Numbered from the stretch's first letter, positions 46,247-57,619 are shown. The stretch is 64,000 bases of DNA from Gigaspora margarita (GCA_009809945.1 WTPW01002090.1:1-64000); one strand, 5' to 3'. The notes: a model not told the origin generated them from the sequence alone. Made by a program: numbers and translations.

Positions 46247-47190
46247 ATAGCACATTTAAAGATTATATAAATAGTAAAAATCTAAATTATTTGTATTATA
46301 GATATTAAAAATTTTACTAGTATTATTAGAAATTGTAGTAAAAGCACTATTGGACATTTTAGAAAGGGCACTTTTACCAGAACTTGTATCAGAAGTACTT
46401 TTACTAGGACTTGTAGCAGGCAAACAACCTCAGAAGTACTTTACTAGCACTTGTATTAGGGCACAATCAGAGCTTGTAATAGAGCACAAATAGAATAGAA
46501 ACTACTAGGACCAACTCTAGCACCAAATCTTCTAATACTATAAGGACTACCAAGATAATCATAGTAGTATGAAATATACTAGCTAGGGCACTAGCTAGTA
46601 GTATTAGAGATTTTAGTAATTTCATTAATTTTATTATATTTTTACTAATTCCTTTTTGGTTTATTAAAATTTTGTGATATGGATGTATCTTCGCATAACA
46701 ACAAAATTTGTCTTAACTAAAAATTATACTGTATTACTACAAAATAACATGCACTTGTACAGTGTTTTGATTACTTGCACATTATTTTGAGTGCAAATAT
46801 GTGCACTATTTTAAGGTAACCTAATTTTTTAAGCTATATGTATAAGATGTACAAAATAGTGCCCATGTGCAGTATAAAATATTTATCTGAAAATCAAATA
46901 ATCTTGATTTCTTTAAATAGAAAAAAGCTTTTAAAAACATACAACAATATTTTTCTATCTGCATATTTATATTGTTTGCATTTGAATTTAATTTGCATAA
47001 TCTGTAACTTTTGTTGTTAATCTCTAATTGTACTGCTGAACTACCAGAAGTTAATTGAAATCTTGTAATCACATGCTATCATGAAAAAAGTTCATAATTG
47101 AAATCAATTATTCCAATTAGATCTTTGAAAATGCTATCTAAATATGAGTTAATTTTTGTTTAAAAAATAGTTTATAATATATTATAATAT
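46247..47190. other. AT-rich DNA, no gene seen
   Basis: A small cluster of AGAACTTGTA / GCACTTGTA words (about 46350-46480) suggests a very degenerate short tandem repeat. Words TGCAC and GTGCA recur around 46745-46870. Nothing is assignable. Confidence 0.4.
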
Positions 47191-47199
47191 AATTATGTA

Positions 47200-48327
47200 C
47201 AGTGGCCTACCATATTATTATGGTCACTTTTAAAAATTTGACATTGAGCTAACTAAACAAGTTATAAAGCTAAAAATTGTTAAAATATTATTTAAATCTC
47301 AAGCTTTCAAATAAAAAAAGTTGTAAATTCTATGCAGTAGTTTTTAAGTTAATTAAGATTAACAATTTTGTATAATGTTACACTTGTATAAAATTAATAA
47401 TTTTTAAAAAACTAGTTATCAGAATTGCTGTATATTAAAAAAAATTTTTTATTAGGTAAACTAAATATGATTATTTTTTGAAATTTGTTAGTATAATAAA
47501 TTATATATAATTCCAAATTTTTAAAAACTTTTAAAAAATTTTAAACTAAATAGTGTTATTAAATATAAAAGTTAAATATTAAATTTAAAATTAAAAAAAA
47601 ATTTTAAAAATTTTTAATATTACTATATGGGTTGCAGGCAATATAAATAGCCCATTTTTACATATATCTTATGTTGAGATAATTGAGTTTAATCATTTGT
47701 TTTGATTTTCAGACTGATCTGGGATTAACCAAATTTTATGATTTTAATTAGTTAAAGGTAGCAAGTGACTATTGGATAATCTTGTAATATGTTGACTTGT
47801 GTAATTTTTCCTTTTATATTATCTTGATTTTTTATTATGCAATTTAACTTTCATTCTAATTAAAAAATATTAATCATGTCAAAATTTATATAAATCTAAT
47901 AAAAACTCATTTTTCAAAAAAATGTAAAAATGAGCTGTTTCTATTGCCCATGCCCCATATTTAATAATTTTATGAATATTTTTTAAAAAATTTAAAATTT
48001 TTAAAATATATGTAATTTGTTATACTAAACATAATTTCTTAGTAATTAAGGTTAGTTTACTTAATAAAAATTAACTTTTTTATATACTGAAAATTAATAT
48101 TTATTTTATATTAAACTATATTTTTACTAGTAAATCGTACAAATGAAAAAATCTAAAAAAAATTAAAATTAATTATTTTAAAAAGTACTGTATAGAATTT
48201 TATAATTTTTTTTATTTAAAAGCTTGAGATTTAAATAATATTTTATACAATTTTTAGCTTTATATCTTGTTTATTTGGCTCAATATAAAATTGTTAAAAA
48301 TGTCCATAATAATATAGTATGCTACTG
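47200..48327. mobile_element. TA-bordered TIR element (Tc1/pogo-like) with 130 bp arms
   Basis: Ends CAGTGGCCTACC and the reverse complement of GTATGCTACTG, with TA outside both (47198-47199 and 48328-48329). Pairing continues inward for about 130 bp, for example ATTTAAATCTCAAGCTTT with AAAGCTTGAGATTTAAAT. No transposase is seen. It is interrupted by another MITE at 47625-47960. Confidence 0.85.
47625..47960. mobile_element. MITE nested in the TIR element, ATATGGG family
   Basis: Ends ATATGGGTTGCAGGCAATA and TATTGCCCATGCCCCATAT, with AGCTCATTTTTACAT-type inner arms. Homologous in reverse orientation to 37771-38114. Length 336 bp. Confidence 0.85.
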
Positions 48328-48339
48328 TAATTATGATTC

Positions 48340-49160
48340 AATTGTGTAGAAAAAGAAGTTTGTTTGAACTTTAAAAAGTTGCTAAACCTAATAATTATGA
48401 TTGAACACTTTTGTTATATATTCAATTATATAGTATTCTATATATAATAAGCACTATGTTGGAACATGCATGGGCATTATTTTGAAACCTAGTATACTAT
48501 TTTTAGAGAATGTGATTTTCAAAATAACACCTATAATCATTATTTGAAACTGATACTGAACTGGTCAAAAAGAAATTAAACTAGAAATTCTGTATTGCCT
48601 TGAAGATAACTAGTACAATCAAGTAGTAAATATTGTACAAAAGTATAGAGATCAAAAAAATAACTATTACAATAGATAATTTATACTAATATAGTTATTG
48701 GTACTAATATACTTTATATCATATTACTGTAAAATAACTTGTCAATATAGCAACCACTTTTAACAATTATTTTTTTAATATTATAGCCTGTTATTCTGAA
48801 ATATCAATAGATAGAAGGTTTAATAATGCTCAATATTGGTTTGCTACAAATAATAGAACCTTTTTTCTTCTAAAAAATACATTTAAGATTATACTAATAG
48901 TTATATATAATAGCAAAAAAATTTTTTATAGCAATTATTCTTTGCTTTCTCTATTTTAGGCTAGTTCTCTGTATATTTTTTTAGGGGTTTGTTTTACTAG
49001 ATACCTCTCTCTCTAGTACTAGTAGTGTTCTTTAATTGTTTATAAAATCTAGCAATTATTTATATTATATATTTTAATATTTATTTTAATTGATTTAAAA
49101 GAGTTTTGAATAAACTTAGCTTTAAAGTCTACTTATCATTTAGCCAGGTCTGGTTGCCTA
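48340..49160. other. AT-rich DNA, no gene seen
   Basis: No inverted repeat, array or frame could be supported. Confidence 0.4.
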
Positions 49161-49167
49161 GATACTT

Positions 49168-49300
49168 CTAGCCAGTGTCTGAAATTGGGTTGCAGAAGTT
49201 GCGGACCACAACAAATTTTAAATATTTGCAAGTAAAACTTGATGTGCAAGTGCAGAATTCGCAAATAAATTTTTTAAATTTTGCAAGTTTCCTACATATA
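49168..49300. mobile_element. Possible left end of a CAGTGT...-type hAT element with TTGCA words
   Basis: CAGTGTCTGAAATTGGGTTG resembles the end CAGTGTTTAAAATTGG of 26043-26704 and is followed by GTTGCAGAAGTTGCGG, TATTTGCAAG, GTGCAAGTGCAGAATTCGC and TTTTGCAAG. No matching right end was found downstream. Confidence 0.45.
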
Positions 49301-50217
49301 ATTTTAAATTATAGCAATCGTTTTTGTACATCAATTTTGTATAATATTATGTATATCAGATGTCATTAGCCAATTAGATCAGTAAATTATTTTTGTATAA
49401 CAGATGTATGTACATAAATTTTTGTGCAACTTTGCACATTAAGTATTTGTATTTTAATAATTTCAATATGTTAAATAAGTTTCGAATAATGTTAAACAAC
49501 ATAAAAAACATATTTAGACTATAATATTTTTTAAAAATTAAATATGAAAGACATAAAGGCTTTGCTATTAATCAAATTCATATCACCAATACAATAGTGA
49601 CAGTTTAAATTACGTGAATCATAATCTTAAACATTTTTTAACAACACATTCTCTCCTATTGTTATAATACAACTATCTCATTTAACTTCTTATTCAATTT
49701 ATTCAATTAATTACAAATATCTTGATATTCTTTGATGTATATTCTTCTATAGTCTTGTAATAAATATATGTGTATAATTTAGTTACTATCATTGAATTTC
49801 AAAATGACATAGTAGTATGGATAGCCGCAGATAATATTTGCCTATTTTCATAAAAATAATAATATCAAAACATTTTTTATCAATGTTGTATAATAAGAAA
49901 TGTAAGAGTTTGACTAGTTAAAAACAACTCTATTAGATATAAGGTATTTATAGGTCATATGCTCAACCTGGCACTCTCTAGTTTGCTCCTAATTTCATTC
50001 AAGATATGTTATTATAAAAATTCATAGAAATATTGTCATAAGAAATAATAAATTCTATATACTGTACATCTATCTAAAAATAATTCAAAATTCATTTTTC
50101 TTAATAAAAAAATGTAAAAAAAAATTTATATAAAGTAATTCATCAGTAGAATATTTTATTATCATTATATACTGTACTTATATAATGATAAAGAATCCCT
50201 ATACCAATCCTTCTAAC

Positions 50218-50483
50218 ATATGGGCTGCCGTCAATAGAAATAAGGCAGATCTACATTTGAAAAAAAATTAATACCTTAACTTTCACAGCTCATATATCGA
50301 TGAATTTTAAAGCTATTTTGATGATTTAATATTCAAAAGAAAGCTTAAATCGTAAGCTTTTATTTGAATATTAAACCATTAAGATAACTTTAAAATTCAT
50401 CGATATATGAGCTGTGAAAGTTAAGGTATTAATTTTTTTCAAATGTAGATCTGCCTTATTTCTATTGACGGCAGCCCATATAT
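50218..50483. mobile_element. Very well-preserved foldback MITE, ATATGGG...CAATAGAAA family
   Basis: Arms of about 115 bp that are almost identical: ATGGGCTGCCGTCAATAGAA, AAGGCAGATCTACATTTG, CTTTCACAGCTCATATATCG, each with its reverse complement on the right in mirrored order. The small number of arm mismatches suggests recent insertion or arm homogenisation. The core holds AAAGAAAGCTTAAATCG-type loop sequence. Confidence 0.9.
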
Positions 50484-51440
50484 GAAGCAATCCAATTAAC
50501 ATTGGTATTGGATAATCTACACATATGCCTGATTAGAGTATGTAAACTATTTTAATTTCGCATTTTATCATTCCTCAAAAAGTCAGACTTTCTATATAAT
50601 TCTGATAAAGATTTATATTCACTCTTATCTCTTACCTCAGAAGCTACCTCAGCTGATATAAAAAAGCCTATTACTGCCTAGCTCTTTAGTATTATTCTGA
50701 CAAACATACTAATTTAGCTCTAAACAATGCAAAGGAGCAACTCAAAAGTTTCAGAGCTTAAGATATGCTTACACTATACTCAGTGACACTAAGAAATGTG
50801 AACATTACAACAAGACTAGTGATGTTGATAGGTTTGAAGACTTTGGCACCATAATTTTCAGTAGCTGCACGTGCTTTAGCAAAGGTATCAAAAGGAATCT
50901 GATTTCTAAGGTGCCAATATTCATAAAAATTCTGTTTTTTTTCTTTTCTTAGTAAGTTGTTGTTATCAGGTAAAAGAAGAAATTTATGTATTTGCATATA
51001 TACTGCCAATTTATATAGCAAATCGGACTTTGAAATTATCAAAATGTGATTTGTTGCTGATAAGATTTGATATACAACGTGTTATACAAAATTTTTAAAA
51101 TGAAAAATATATACGATTTTGAAACAATTTAATTGGCTGATATTATCTGATGCACATAATGTTATACAAAATTAATGTACAAAAAAGATTGCTGTTTAAA
51201 TTATGCATGTCTGCAAGTAAAATATTTAAAGGGTTTATACCAGATTATTATATGCAGTTTAGTAGATAATTTTTATCAATTATACAAATTCGGATATAAT
51301 CTATAGGAAAGTTTTAAATAGAAAGGAGATTTTTTTATATTGATTATAATCAATTAAAAATACAAACTTGAATAATTGCACTCAATTATAATCAATATAT
51401 CAAGCCAACACTTTAAAATTATTATGCATAAAATAAATAA
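50484..51440. other. AT-rich DNA, no gene assigned
   Basis: A 94-codon minus-strand frame (50758-51042) is the longest non-repeat frame here but starts and ends without family resemblance, so I do not annotate it as a gene. A small inverted pair TTGATTATAATCAATTA / TCAATTATAATCAATATA lies near 51340-51405. Confidence 0.4.
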
Positions 51441-51707
51441 AGATCTTGTGATTATTAATTTAAAATACTTTGATTTAATCGATTTCTTTATTTATATTAT
51501 TAACTTAAAATACTTTGTTTTAATCGATTTCTTTATTTATATTATTAATAATTAAAATATTATACTTTGATTTAATTATTTCTTTATTTATATTATTAAT
51601 AATTAAAATATTATACTTTGATTTATGAGTTTTTTATTTATATTATTAATAAATAAAATATTATACTTTGATTTAATTGATTTCTTTATTTATATTATTA
51701 ATGGTTT

Positions 51708-52357
51708 GGATTTACTGTTTTGTACTAGATTTAGACACTTTTCAAAAACTCATAAAAAATCCAAAAAATTTAAAANCCAAATTTTTTTTANATACAAAAA
51801 TTTAATAAATATNCAAAAATTGGTTAGCAGTATTTTTTTTATATTAATAATAAAATTATTAAGAAAAAAATTTTTTAATAACCTCAATTTTTTATGTAAT
51901 CTTGACTGTACTAAATTTAGTACACTCCTATCTGTATTTTTATTATAAAATTACTAGTAATTTTTAAATTGTGGCTTAGAACAAAAAAATCTTACCAAAA
52001 AAAGGAAACTTTTTAAAAAAATCCTGTAAAATCAAAAATAAGACTTAAAGTTAGGGCGTGCCATTTATTACATAATTTTTTTACTTAGTAGCTACTCTTA
52101 TCCATGTATAGTATGATCTATTTCAGATTGCTTATGATAATATATAGATTAATAACTACCTCTGACCATGTATCTATAGTAAAAATTACATAATAAATGG
52201 CATGCCCCTTATCAAACTTTTTATATATAATGCTCTATATCTAACAAATTATAAAGAGTTATTTAAAATCATAATTAATTATTTAAATTATTAGATATTG
52301 TAGCTAAAAAGCTGTCTAAATTTAGTACAAAGTACTAAATTTAGTACAAATAAATCC
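51708..52357. mobile_element. TIR element inserted in the ~60 bp satellite
   Basis: Left GGATTTACTGTTTTGTACTA and right TAGTACAAATAAATCC, with CTAGATTTAGACA pairing with TGTCTAAATTTAG, are imperfect inverted repeats. TGTACTAAATTTAGTACA palindromes occur inside. The same palindrome recurs at 63852-63890. Contains a nested MITE. Ambiguous bases at 51776, 51791 and 51813. Confidence 0.6.
52050..52212. mobile_element. Nested small MITE, GGCGTGCCATTTATTACATA ends
   Basis: GGCGTGCCATTTATTACATA on the left and TATGTAATAAATGGCATGCC-type complement on the right (TTACATAATAAATGGCATGC) are inverted repeats, about 160 bp in total. Shares the TATTACATAATTT phrase with 43728-43880. Confidence 0.75.
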
Positions 52358-53610
52358 AAGTCATTAATTTAAAATACTTTGAGTTAATCAATATCTTTAT
52401 TTATTAATAATTTAAAATATTATACTTTAATTTAATCAATTTTTTTATTTATATATTATTAATTAAATAAAAACAATATGATTGTGTGTTTTATTAATTA
52501 ACAAAAATAAAATAGCAATAGTATGTTCTTTATTGCTATTTTTTAATATTATATTGTATAAAAACAAAGTATATAATAATAAGTCTAAAGTATAAAAGCA
52601 AAATTAAAGTTAAATTCAAACATGATTTTTTTTGCAATTTTACATTTTATAAATATTAGTTTCATAATGATGTTCAATACACTTGATAAATATTTTCATT
52701 CAACTGAATCTTCTGAACCAGATTTAAATAATCAAAATTTACCAAAACAAAAAAGTTATAATAAAACACATGTACGAACGATTGGGATCCAAGATGGATT
52801 AAAAAATATCTATGACTTGACTGTCAAATTGATAGCCAGGGCAAACCTGAATTATACTGTATCTGGTGTTCTCAATATAATCAATATTCTACTAGTATCT
52901 TTGTTATTGGTACAAAAACATTTAAAAAAGATTATTTAGATAAACATATTGGAATTAAAGAATATCAAAAAGCTATGAAAAATATACAAACCATTAACCT
53001 GATCTGCTAGATATAATAAGTAGTTTTATGATACAAGCTGAAGTTAATAAATTAGATATTATTGCTAAAATGTATTGTATATATTTATGTGTAAAAAAGC
53101 ATCTTGCAATTGAAGTATTTCTAGATTTAATAGAATTAACCAATTTACAAATCCAAAATAAAACAGAATTAGTATATAACAAATCTCCAATTACAGTTTC
53201 ACCTTCTATTTTTGGCCCTAAGAGAGTTATTTCAAATACAGTATCTGAATTATTGTTAAATAACCAAGTATCAAATTATGCAATATATAATAATTCAAAA
53301 GCTGGAGCTAATTTTTTATATGCTATTGCTATGTTAATCGAAGAGAACATTTTGGCTAAAGTTCAAAGATCTTCATCATAAAGTATATTAATTAATGAGA
53401 GCAATACAATTACACATGATAAAACATGTAGCAAAAAATATACTAGTACTTTGATACTTAGGATTAATTGAACTAGATAAAACAAATGCAGAAGTTATTA
53501 CAAATAATTTAAAAAATTTTTTTATTGCCAAAATGCTTAATATGCAAAAATTAATACATTTTGGTAGTGATTGTTCTAGTGTTATGATTGGTATGTATAA
53601 ATATAAATTA

Positions 53611-54684
53611 TTTATAAGTTATCATTCATCCGATTTGTCACACAATATTAGATGTAAATTTCATATATATGAAATTTTAAAAAATTACATATAAAATTAC
53701 TATAAACTTTGAAGCAATGATGTTTTTCAACTTACATATTAATTTAAAATTAAATTTCGCGATTATATAAAGCAAAAGGAGGTGAATAAAAAAATGTTTC
53801 CTGCCAAGCCACAGTTCAGTCATCTTTGCACTTTTTCAAAATGTAACTTCGCCAAAAATAAAAAATTTACTAATTTTAAATTAGCAATTATAAGTAAAAT
53901 CATGCTCTGAACAACTTTACTTAGCCGACCAAAGAAGGTTACCTTGTAAGAAAAATGGGTTATCTATGTACAAACGTTAAAATTTTTAACTTTCCTTGAT
54001 TGAACTTTTTTTCATTAGGTAACCTACTTTGGGCGCTTAAGCAAAGTTGTTCAGCACGTAATTTTACTCGCAATTAAGGTCAAAACGCATTTTCTCGGCC
54101 ATTTACTAAGTGAAAAATGGGGTCGAAGTTAGAAAAAAATTTTTGTCTTAAAAAATTTTTTATAAAAAAATTTTTTTTCTAACTTCGACCCTATTTTTCA
54201 CCTAGTAAATGGCCGAGAAAATGCGGTTTGACCTTAATTGCGAGTAAAATTACGTGCTGAACAACTTTGCTTAAGCGCCCAAAGTAGGTTACCTAATGAA
54301 AAAAAAGTTCAATCAAAGGAAAGTTAAAAATTTTAACGTTTGTACATAGATAACCCATTTTTCTTACAAGGTAACCTTCTTTGGTCGCCTAAGTAAAGTT
54401 GTTCAGAGCATGATTTTACTTATAATTGCTAATTTAAATTAGTAAATTTTTTATTTTTGGCGAAGTTACATTTTGAAAAAGTGCAAAGATGGCTGAACTG
54501 TGGCTTGGCAGGAAACGTTTTTTTATTCACCTCCTTTTGCTCTATATAATCGCGAAATTTAATTTTAAATTAATATGTAGGTTGAAAAACATCATTGCTT
54601 CAAAGTTTATAGTAATTTTATATGTAATTTTTTAAAATTTCATATATATGAAATTTACATGTGACATATCGGATGACTGTTATA
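53611..54684. mobile_element. 1.07 kb foldback element inserted in the hAT gene
   Basis: Two arms of about 530 bp that are close reverse complements (AGGAGGTGAATAAAAAAATG, GCCAAGCCACAGTTCAG, CCAAAGAAGGTTACCTTGTA, AACTTCGACCC and their mirrors), meeting near 54150 in a stretch of alternating A and T runs. The outer ends TATCATTCATCCGAT and ATCGGATGACTGTTATA are also inverted. It separates HFGSDCSSVMIG from the next hAT block. No frame survives in the arms. Confidence 0.9.
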
Positions 54685-54720
54685 GCATTTATTTATTTTT
54701 AGTAACTTTAATAATTTATA

Positions 54721-55307
54721 TATAAGGAAGAAAGGGGTATTCTGACGAAGTTAAAATGTTTTGTTCATATCCTGTAATACATTGATTCAAATCAAACAAT
54801 TTTAGTTTCTTCTGATTTGTCTCATTAAGCTAAGTCTAACGAAACTAAAGTTGTTTAATTCTGATCACTCGATCACAAATTATCTTAATTTAATTATTTT
54901 TTTAAAAAAATAAGAAAATTTTGGGTTTGGAGATATTGTGACGAATTGGGAATATCTTGTGATCCTGTAATCAGAACCAAATGAAATTTATGTCATTCAA
55001 TTCCTCTTAATGAGAGGAATCTAATGATACAAATTTTATTTGCTTTTGATTAGTATTCGAGATTCCTGTTTTATTATAATACCTTTAGATATAGCATTCT
55101 ATATAAAAGAGGTATTGTGATAAATTGGTATATTTTTCTCAGTTTTAGTAACTATGCAATCAGAACTGGCTAAAATTTATACTATTCAATTTTTCTCGCT
55201 CAGGGGAATTGAAAGGTATAAATTTCATCTGGATCTGATTATAGAATCACAAGATATCCCAATTCATCACAATATCCTCTTCATCAGAATACCCTTTCTC
55301 CCTTATA
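54721..55307. mobile_element. MITE inserted next to the foldback, GGGGTATTCTGACGAAG ends
   Basis: Left TATAAGGAAGAAAGGGGTAT and right ATACCCTTTCTCCCTTATA are inverted repeats. Subterminal arms also pair (ATTGTGACGAATTGGGA with CCCAATTCATCACAAT, and GATCCTGTAATCAGA with its mirror). A second, right-truncated copy is at 62578-62941. The hAT reading resumes at about 55320 with GTAGCTACTCAATTAAAAGA. Confidence 0.88.
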
Positions 55308-55985
55308 GAAAATAAAACTGGGTAGCTACTCAATTAAAAGAAATTAATCCATTTCTGACCAACTGCCACTATATTGCACATAGATTAAATTTAGTTAGCA
55401 AAGACTTAGCTGAAGAAGATTTGTATTTCAAAAATTATGAAGTTGTATTAAAAAAATTTATGCATATTTTGCAACATCATATCAAAAATGGCAACATCTT
55501 AAATTATTTTAATTATTAGATAACAAAGATCCTCAGTTAGCTATATTGCATATAGTTAGTACTCAATAGTTATTACTTTCTAATACAGTTTTTAATTTAT
55601 ATAAGATATTATTTTCTATAAAAGATGCACTTTATGATGAAGCTTTTAATGATCCTTGTACAAAAACTAAACAATAGGCTAAAGCTTTATATAATAATAT
55701 TGATTCAGAATTTATTTTAGCAACTAAATATCTTGCTAATATTTTTTCAATAATTAGTAAACTTACTAAGATATTTCAATCAGATTATGTTGCATTATCT
55801 GATGTATATATGCAATTAAATATAGCAATCGAGTCAATTACATCAGAATTTATTGGATATGAAGATGATGATATTGCACCAACTTGTGGATACTATTTAC
55901 GAGAATATATAAATGATACTTTGGAATATAATAAATTGCCTTCGATATTTAAAGAATTTGCATTAGCATTTATTAAAAATCTTTG

Positions 55986-56213
55986 ATAGACTGCAAGTCT
56001 TTGCTGTTAAAATACACTTTCTACAAATCTTAGCAATGGTAGAGAGAAGTTATCGAGATAAAACCTTGCTATAGCAGATTACATATAGGTGTCTATCGTG
56101 ATAACCAGATGGGTCATACTTTAGATAGTAGCTTCAAATAGAAGTAGCATAATTTGTATATTACAAAATATAATAAATAAAGTTATAGCATAACTGCTGA
56201 ATTGAAAAAAAAA
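55986..56213 (+). mobile_element. 228 bp A-tailed insertion of unknown origin with an 18 bp duplication
   Basis: ATTTATTAAAAATCTTTG stands at 55968-55985 and again at 56214-56231, so the insert duplicated the hAT codons for FIKNL. The insert ends in A9 next to the right duplicate, as in a reverse-transcribed RNA. TTAGCAATGGTAGAGAG resembles a Pol III A box, but no convincing B box follows, and I do not recognise the parent RNA. Confidence 0.8.
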
Positions 56214-56989
56214 ATTTATTAAAAATCTTTGTTGTAGATTTCCTGATGTTGGTATTTATAATGCTATGCAAATTTTTGATTTTTCACAAATTCCAGTAAA
56301 TACTTAAGAAATGGTAAATAAAATTTGGAGAAAATGAAATTCAACTTTTAGATAAATTTTATGAAAAATTTAAATAGCATAATGATATGAATTTTTAAGC
56401 AAAAGTAAATAGAATTGAACTTTTTAAAGAATGGAAAGAAGCAAAATTAGTTTTAAAAATTATAAGGAATTAGGTTTGTTGAAAGATAGAAACAAATTTT
56501 TAATAGTTTTCAATTTGTTATACTTTACCCAAATGTAACTGAAATAGTTTTTTTTTCTAATTGTTCCACTTTCAAATAGTTACGTTGAGAGAATTTTTTT
56601 TAACAAATCTTATAAAAACAAAAATACACAATCAGATAAAGCTTAAAACACTCAATTCCTATATTATGATAGTTATGAATAGACCAAAATTAGAAGAAGA
56701 TTTTAGTGTTGAAAAAGCATATCATATTTGGCTAAAAAGTCCAAGAAGGTTTTAGAGACGTGAAAATTAAATTTTAAAGTTTCAAATTTCAAATTTTATT
56801 GGTTTAAGATTTTAAATAAATTTTTATATTTATCAAATTTATTATTTGTAAATTGTTACCTTATTCTTAAACTTTATTTTTCTTGTATTAAAACTGGTAG
56901 CATGCTAAAATAAATTTTTTAAATTGTAAACTCAATAAAATAAAAAAATTTATAAAATTATAACCAAAAATAATAATATAAAATTTAGC

Positions 56990-57008
56990 CCTAAAATTAG
57001 CTATTATT
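56990..57008. repeat. Target site duplication of SINE-B, left copy
   Basis: CCTAAAATTAGCTATTATT, identical to 57566-57584. Confidence 0.95.
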
Positions 57009-57565
57009 TTTTTTTTTATTTTTATTTTTTTTTAACTTTGGCGGATCTCGCTGTTGCTTTATTTGTAAAGTACTGATATAACTTACAACCCGAAGGGCAT
57101 TACATTTATTAACTATTACTATAACTAATATTATTTATATAAAGCCTGACATTATCCGGTTACTTCCCAAAATACCTAGATGCGACCCACCACAGTGACC
57201 ACAGAGAGATCACACACCGGAAGCTCCTACTGGAGTGCTGAAGAGAAATTCAACCTAAACAGACTGGCGATGCCACGAGTTCATGTAGTATTATGTAGAT
57301 CCAGACTTGGGCCTCACATTATGTCTCGTGACTTTGGTTATTCCAAATTGGGGTCCTAGCACAATTTTCTTTACAGCCACAAATTCTCGAAATAACAGCT
57401 GCCCAATTAAGTCTGTCTGTGTGATGTCCTGGGTCCCTGTCTTCCCATGGTGTTTCAGTTCCCTAACCAGCTGGCTTTTCTTATTTCACCTTTGGGAAGA
57501 ATTGAACTGGCAACCTTGCGATTTGTATCCTCGGAGCATAACCACTATGCTATCAACCTGGAGGA
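57009..57565 (-). mobile_element. SINE-B: tRNA-headed SINE, apparently full-length
   Basis: Perfect 19 bp flanking duplications. On the minus strand the first ~73 bases fit a tRNA: TAGCATAGTGG (57542-57552) is an excellent A box and AGTTCAATTCT (57498-57508) a B box, with TCCTCCAGG at the 5' side and TTCTTCCC closing. The body is of normal GC and the tail is poly(A) with T interruptions (T run at 57009-57032 on the plus strand). An 87-codon plus-strand frame is antisense and not meaningful. Unrelated in head to SINE-A; an old copy is at 20860-21142. Confidence 0.92.
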
Positions 57566-57584
57566 CCTAAAATTAGCTATTATT
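57566..57584. repeat. Target site duplication of SINE-B, right copy
   Basis: CCTAAAATTAGCTATTATT, identical to 56990-57008. Confidence 0.95.
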
Positions 57585-57619
57585 AAATTTAGCTTATAAT
57601 ATTTGATTTTTTTTTAAAT

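Larger units (their letters stand above)
51445..52470. repeat. Satellite of ~60 bp units, interrupted
   Basis: Units of the form TTTGATTTAATCGATTTCTT followed by TATTTATATTATTAAT and AAAATATTATAC repeat about five times in 51445-51705 and resume at about 52362-52470. The intervening 650 bp is an inserted element (51708-52357). A 107-codon frame across the junction is a by-product and contains ambiguous bases. Confidence 0.75.
52622..56755 (+). pseudogene. hAT transposase gene, broken and split by three insertions
   Basis: Conserved hAT pieces occur in order on one strand but in shifting frames. Near 52670: NTLDKYFHST, typical of hAT proteins with an N-terminal TTF-type zinc finger. At 52780-52980: WIKKYL, CIWCSQYNQ and GTKTFKKDYLDKH (the finger; its last His is Tyr). 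At 53028-53381: a helical segment with KKHLAIEVFLDLIELTNLQ. At 53470-53600: YLGLIELDKT and HFGSDCSSVMIG, which holds the first catalytic Asp. At 55320-55680: CHYIAHRLNLVSKD, then a degenerate TRWLS block and FNLYKILFSIKDALYDEAF. At 55900-56290: FKEFALAFIKNL and RFPDVGIYNAMQIFDFSQIP. At 56570-56755: SNSYVERIFF and LNSYIMIVMNRPKLEEDFSV, the dimerisation domain, closing with WLKSPRRF. Insertions at 53611-54684, 54721-55307 and 55986-56213, plus several stops and frameshifts, show it is dead. The element termini were not identified. Confidence 0.9.

Noticed and set aside
50758-51042. 94-codon minus-strand frame
   Set aside because: No signal peptide, domain or family resemblance, and no neighbouring exon that would extend it. 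Kept as unassigned.
57498-57565. A functional tRNA gene
   Set aside because: A and B boxes are good but the sequence continues into a SINE body with poly(A) tail and target duplications; the arms do not form a full cloverleaf.
57307-57570. 87-codon plus-strand frame
   Set aside because: It is antisense to SINE-B and overlaps its tRNA-like head.
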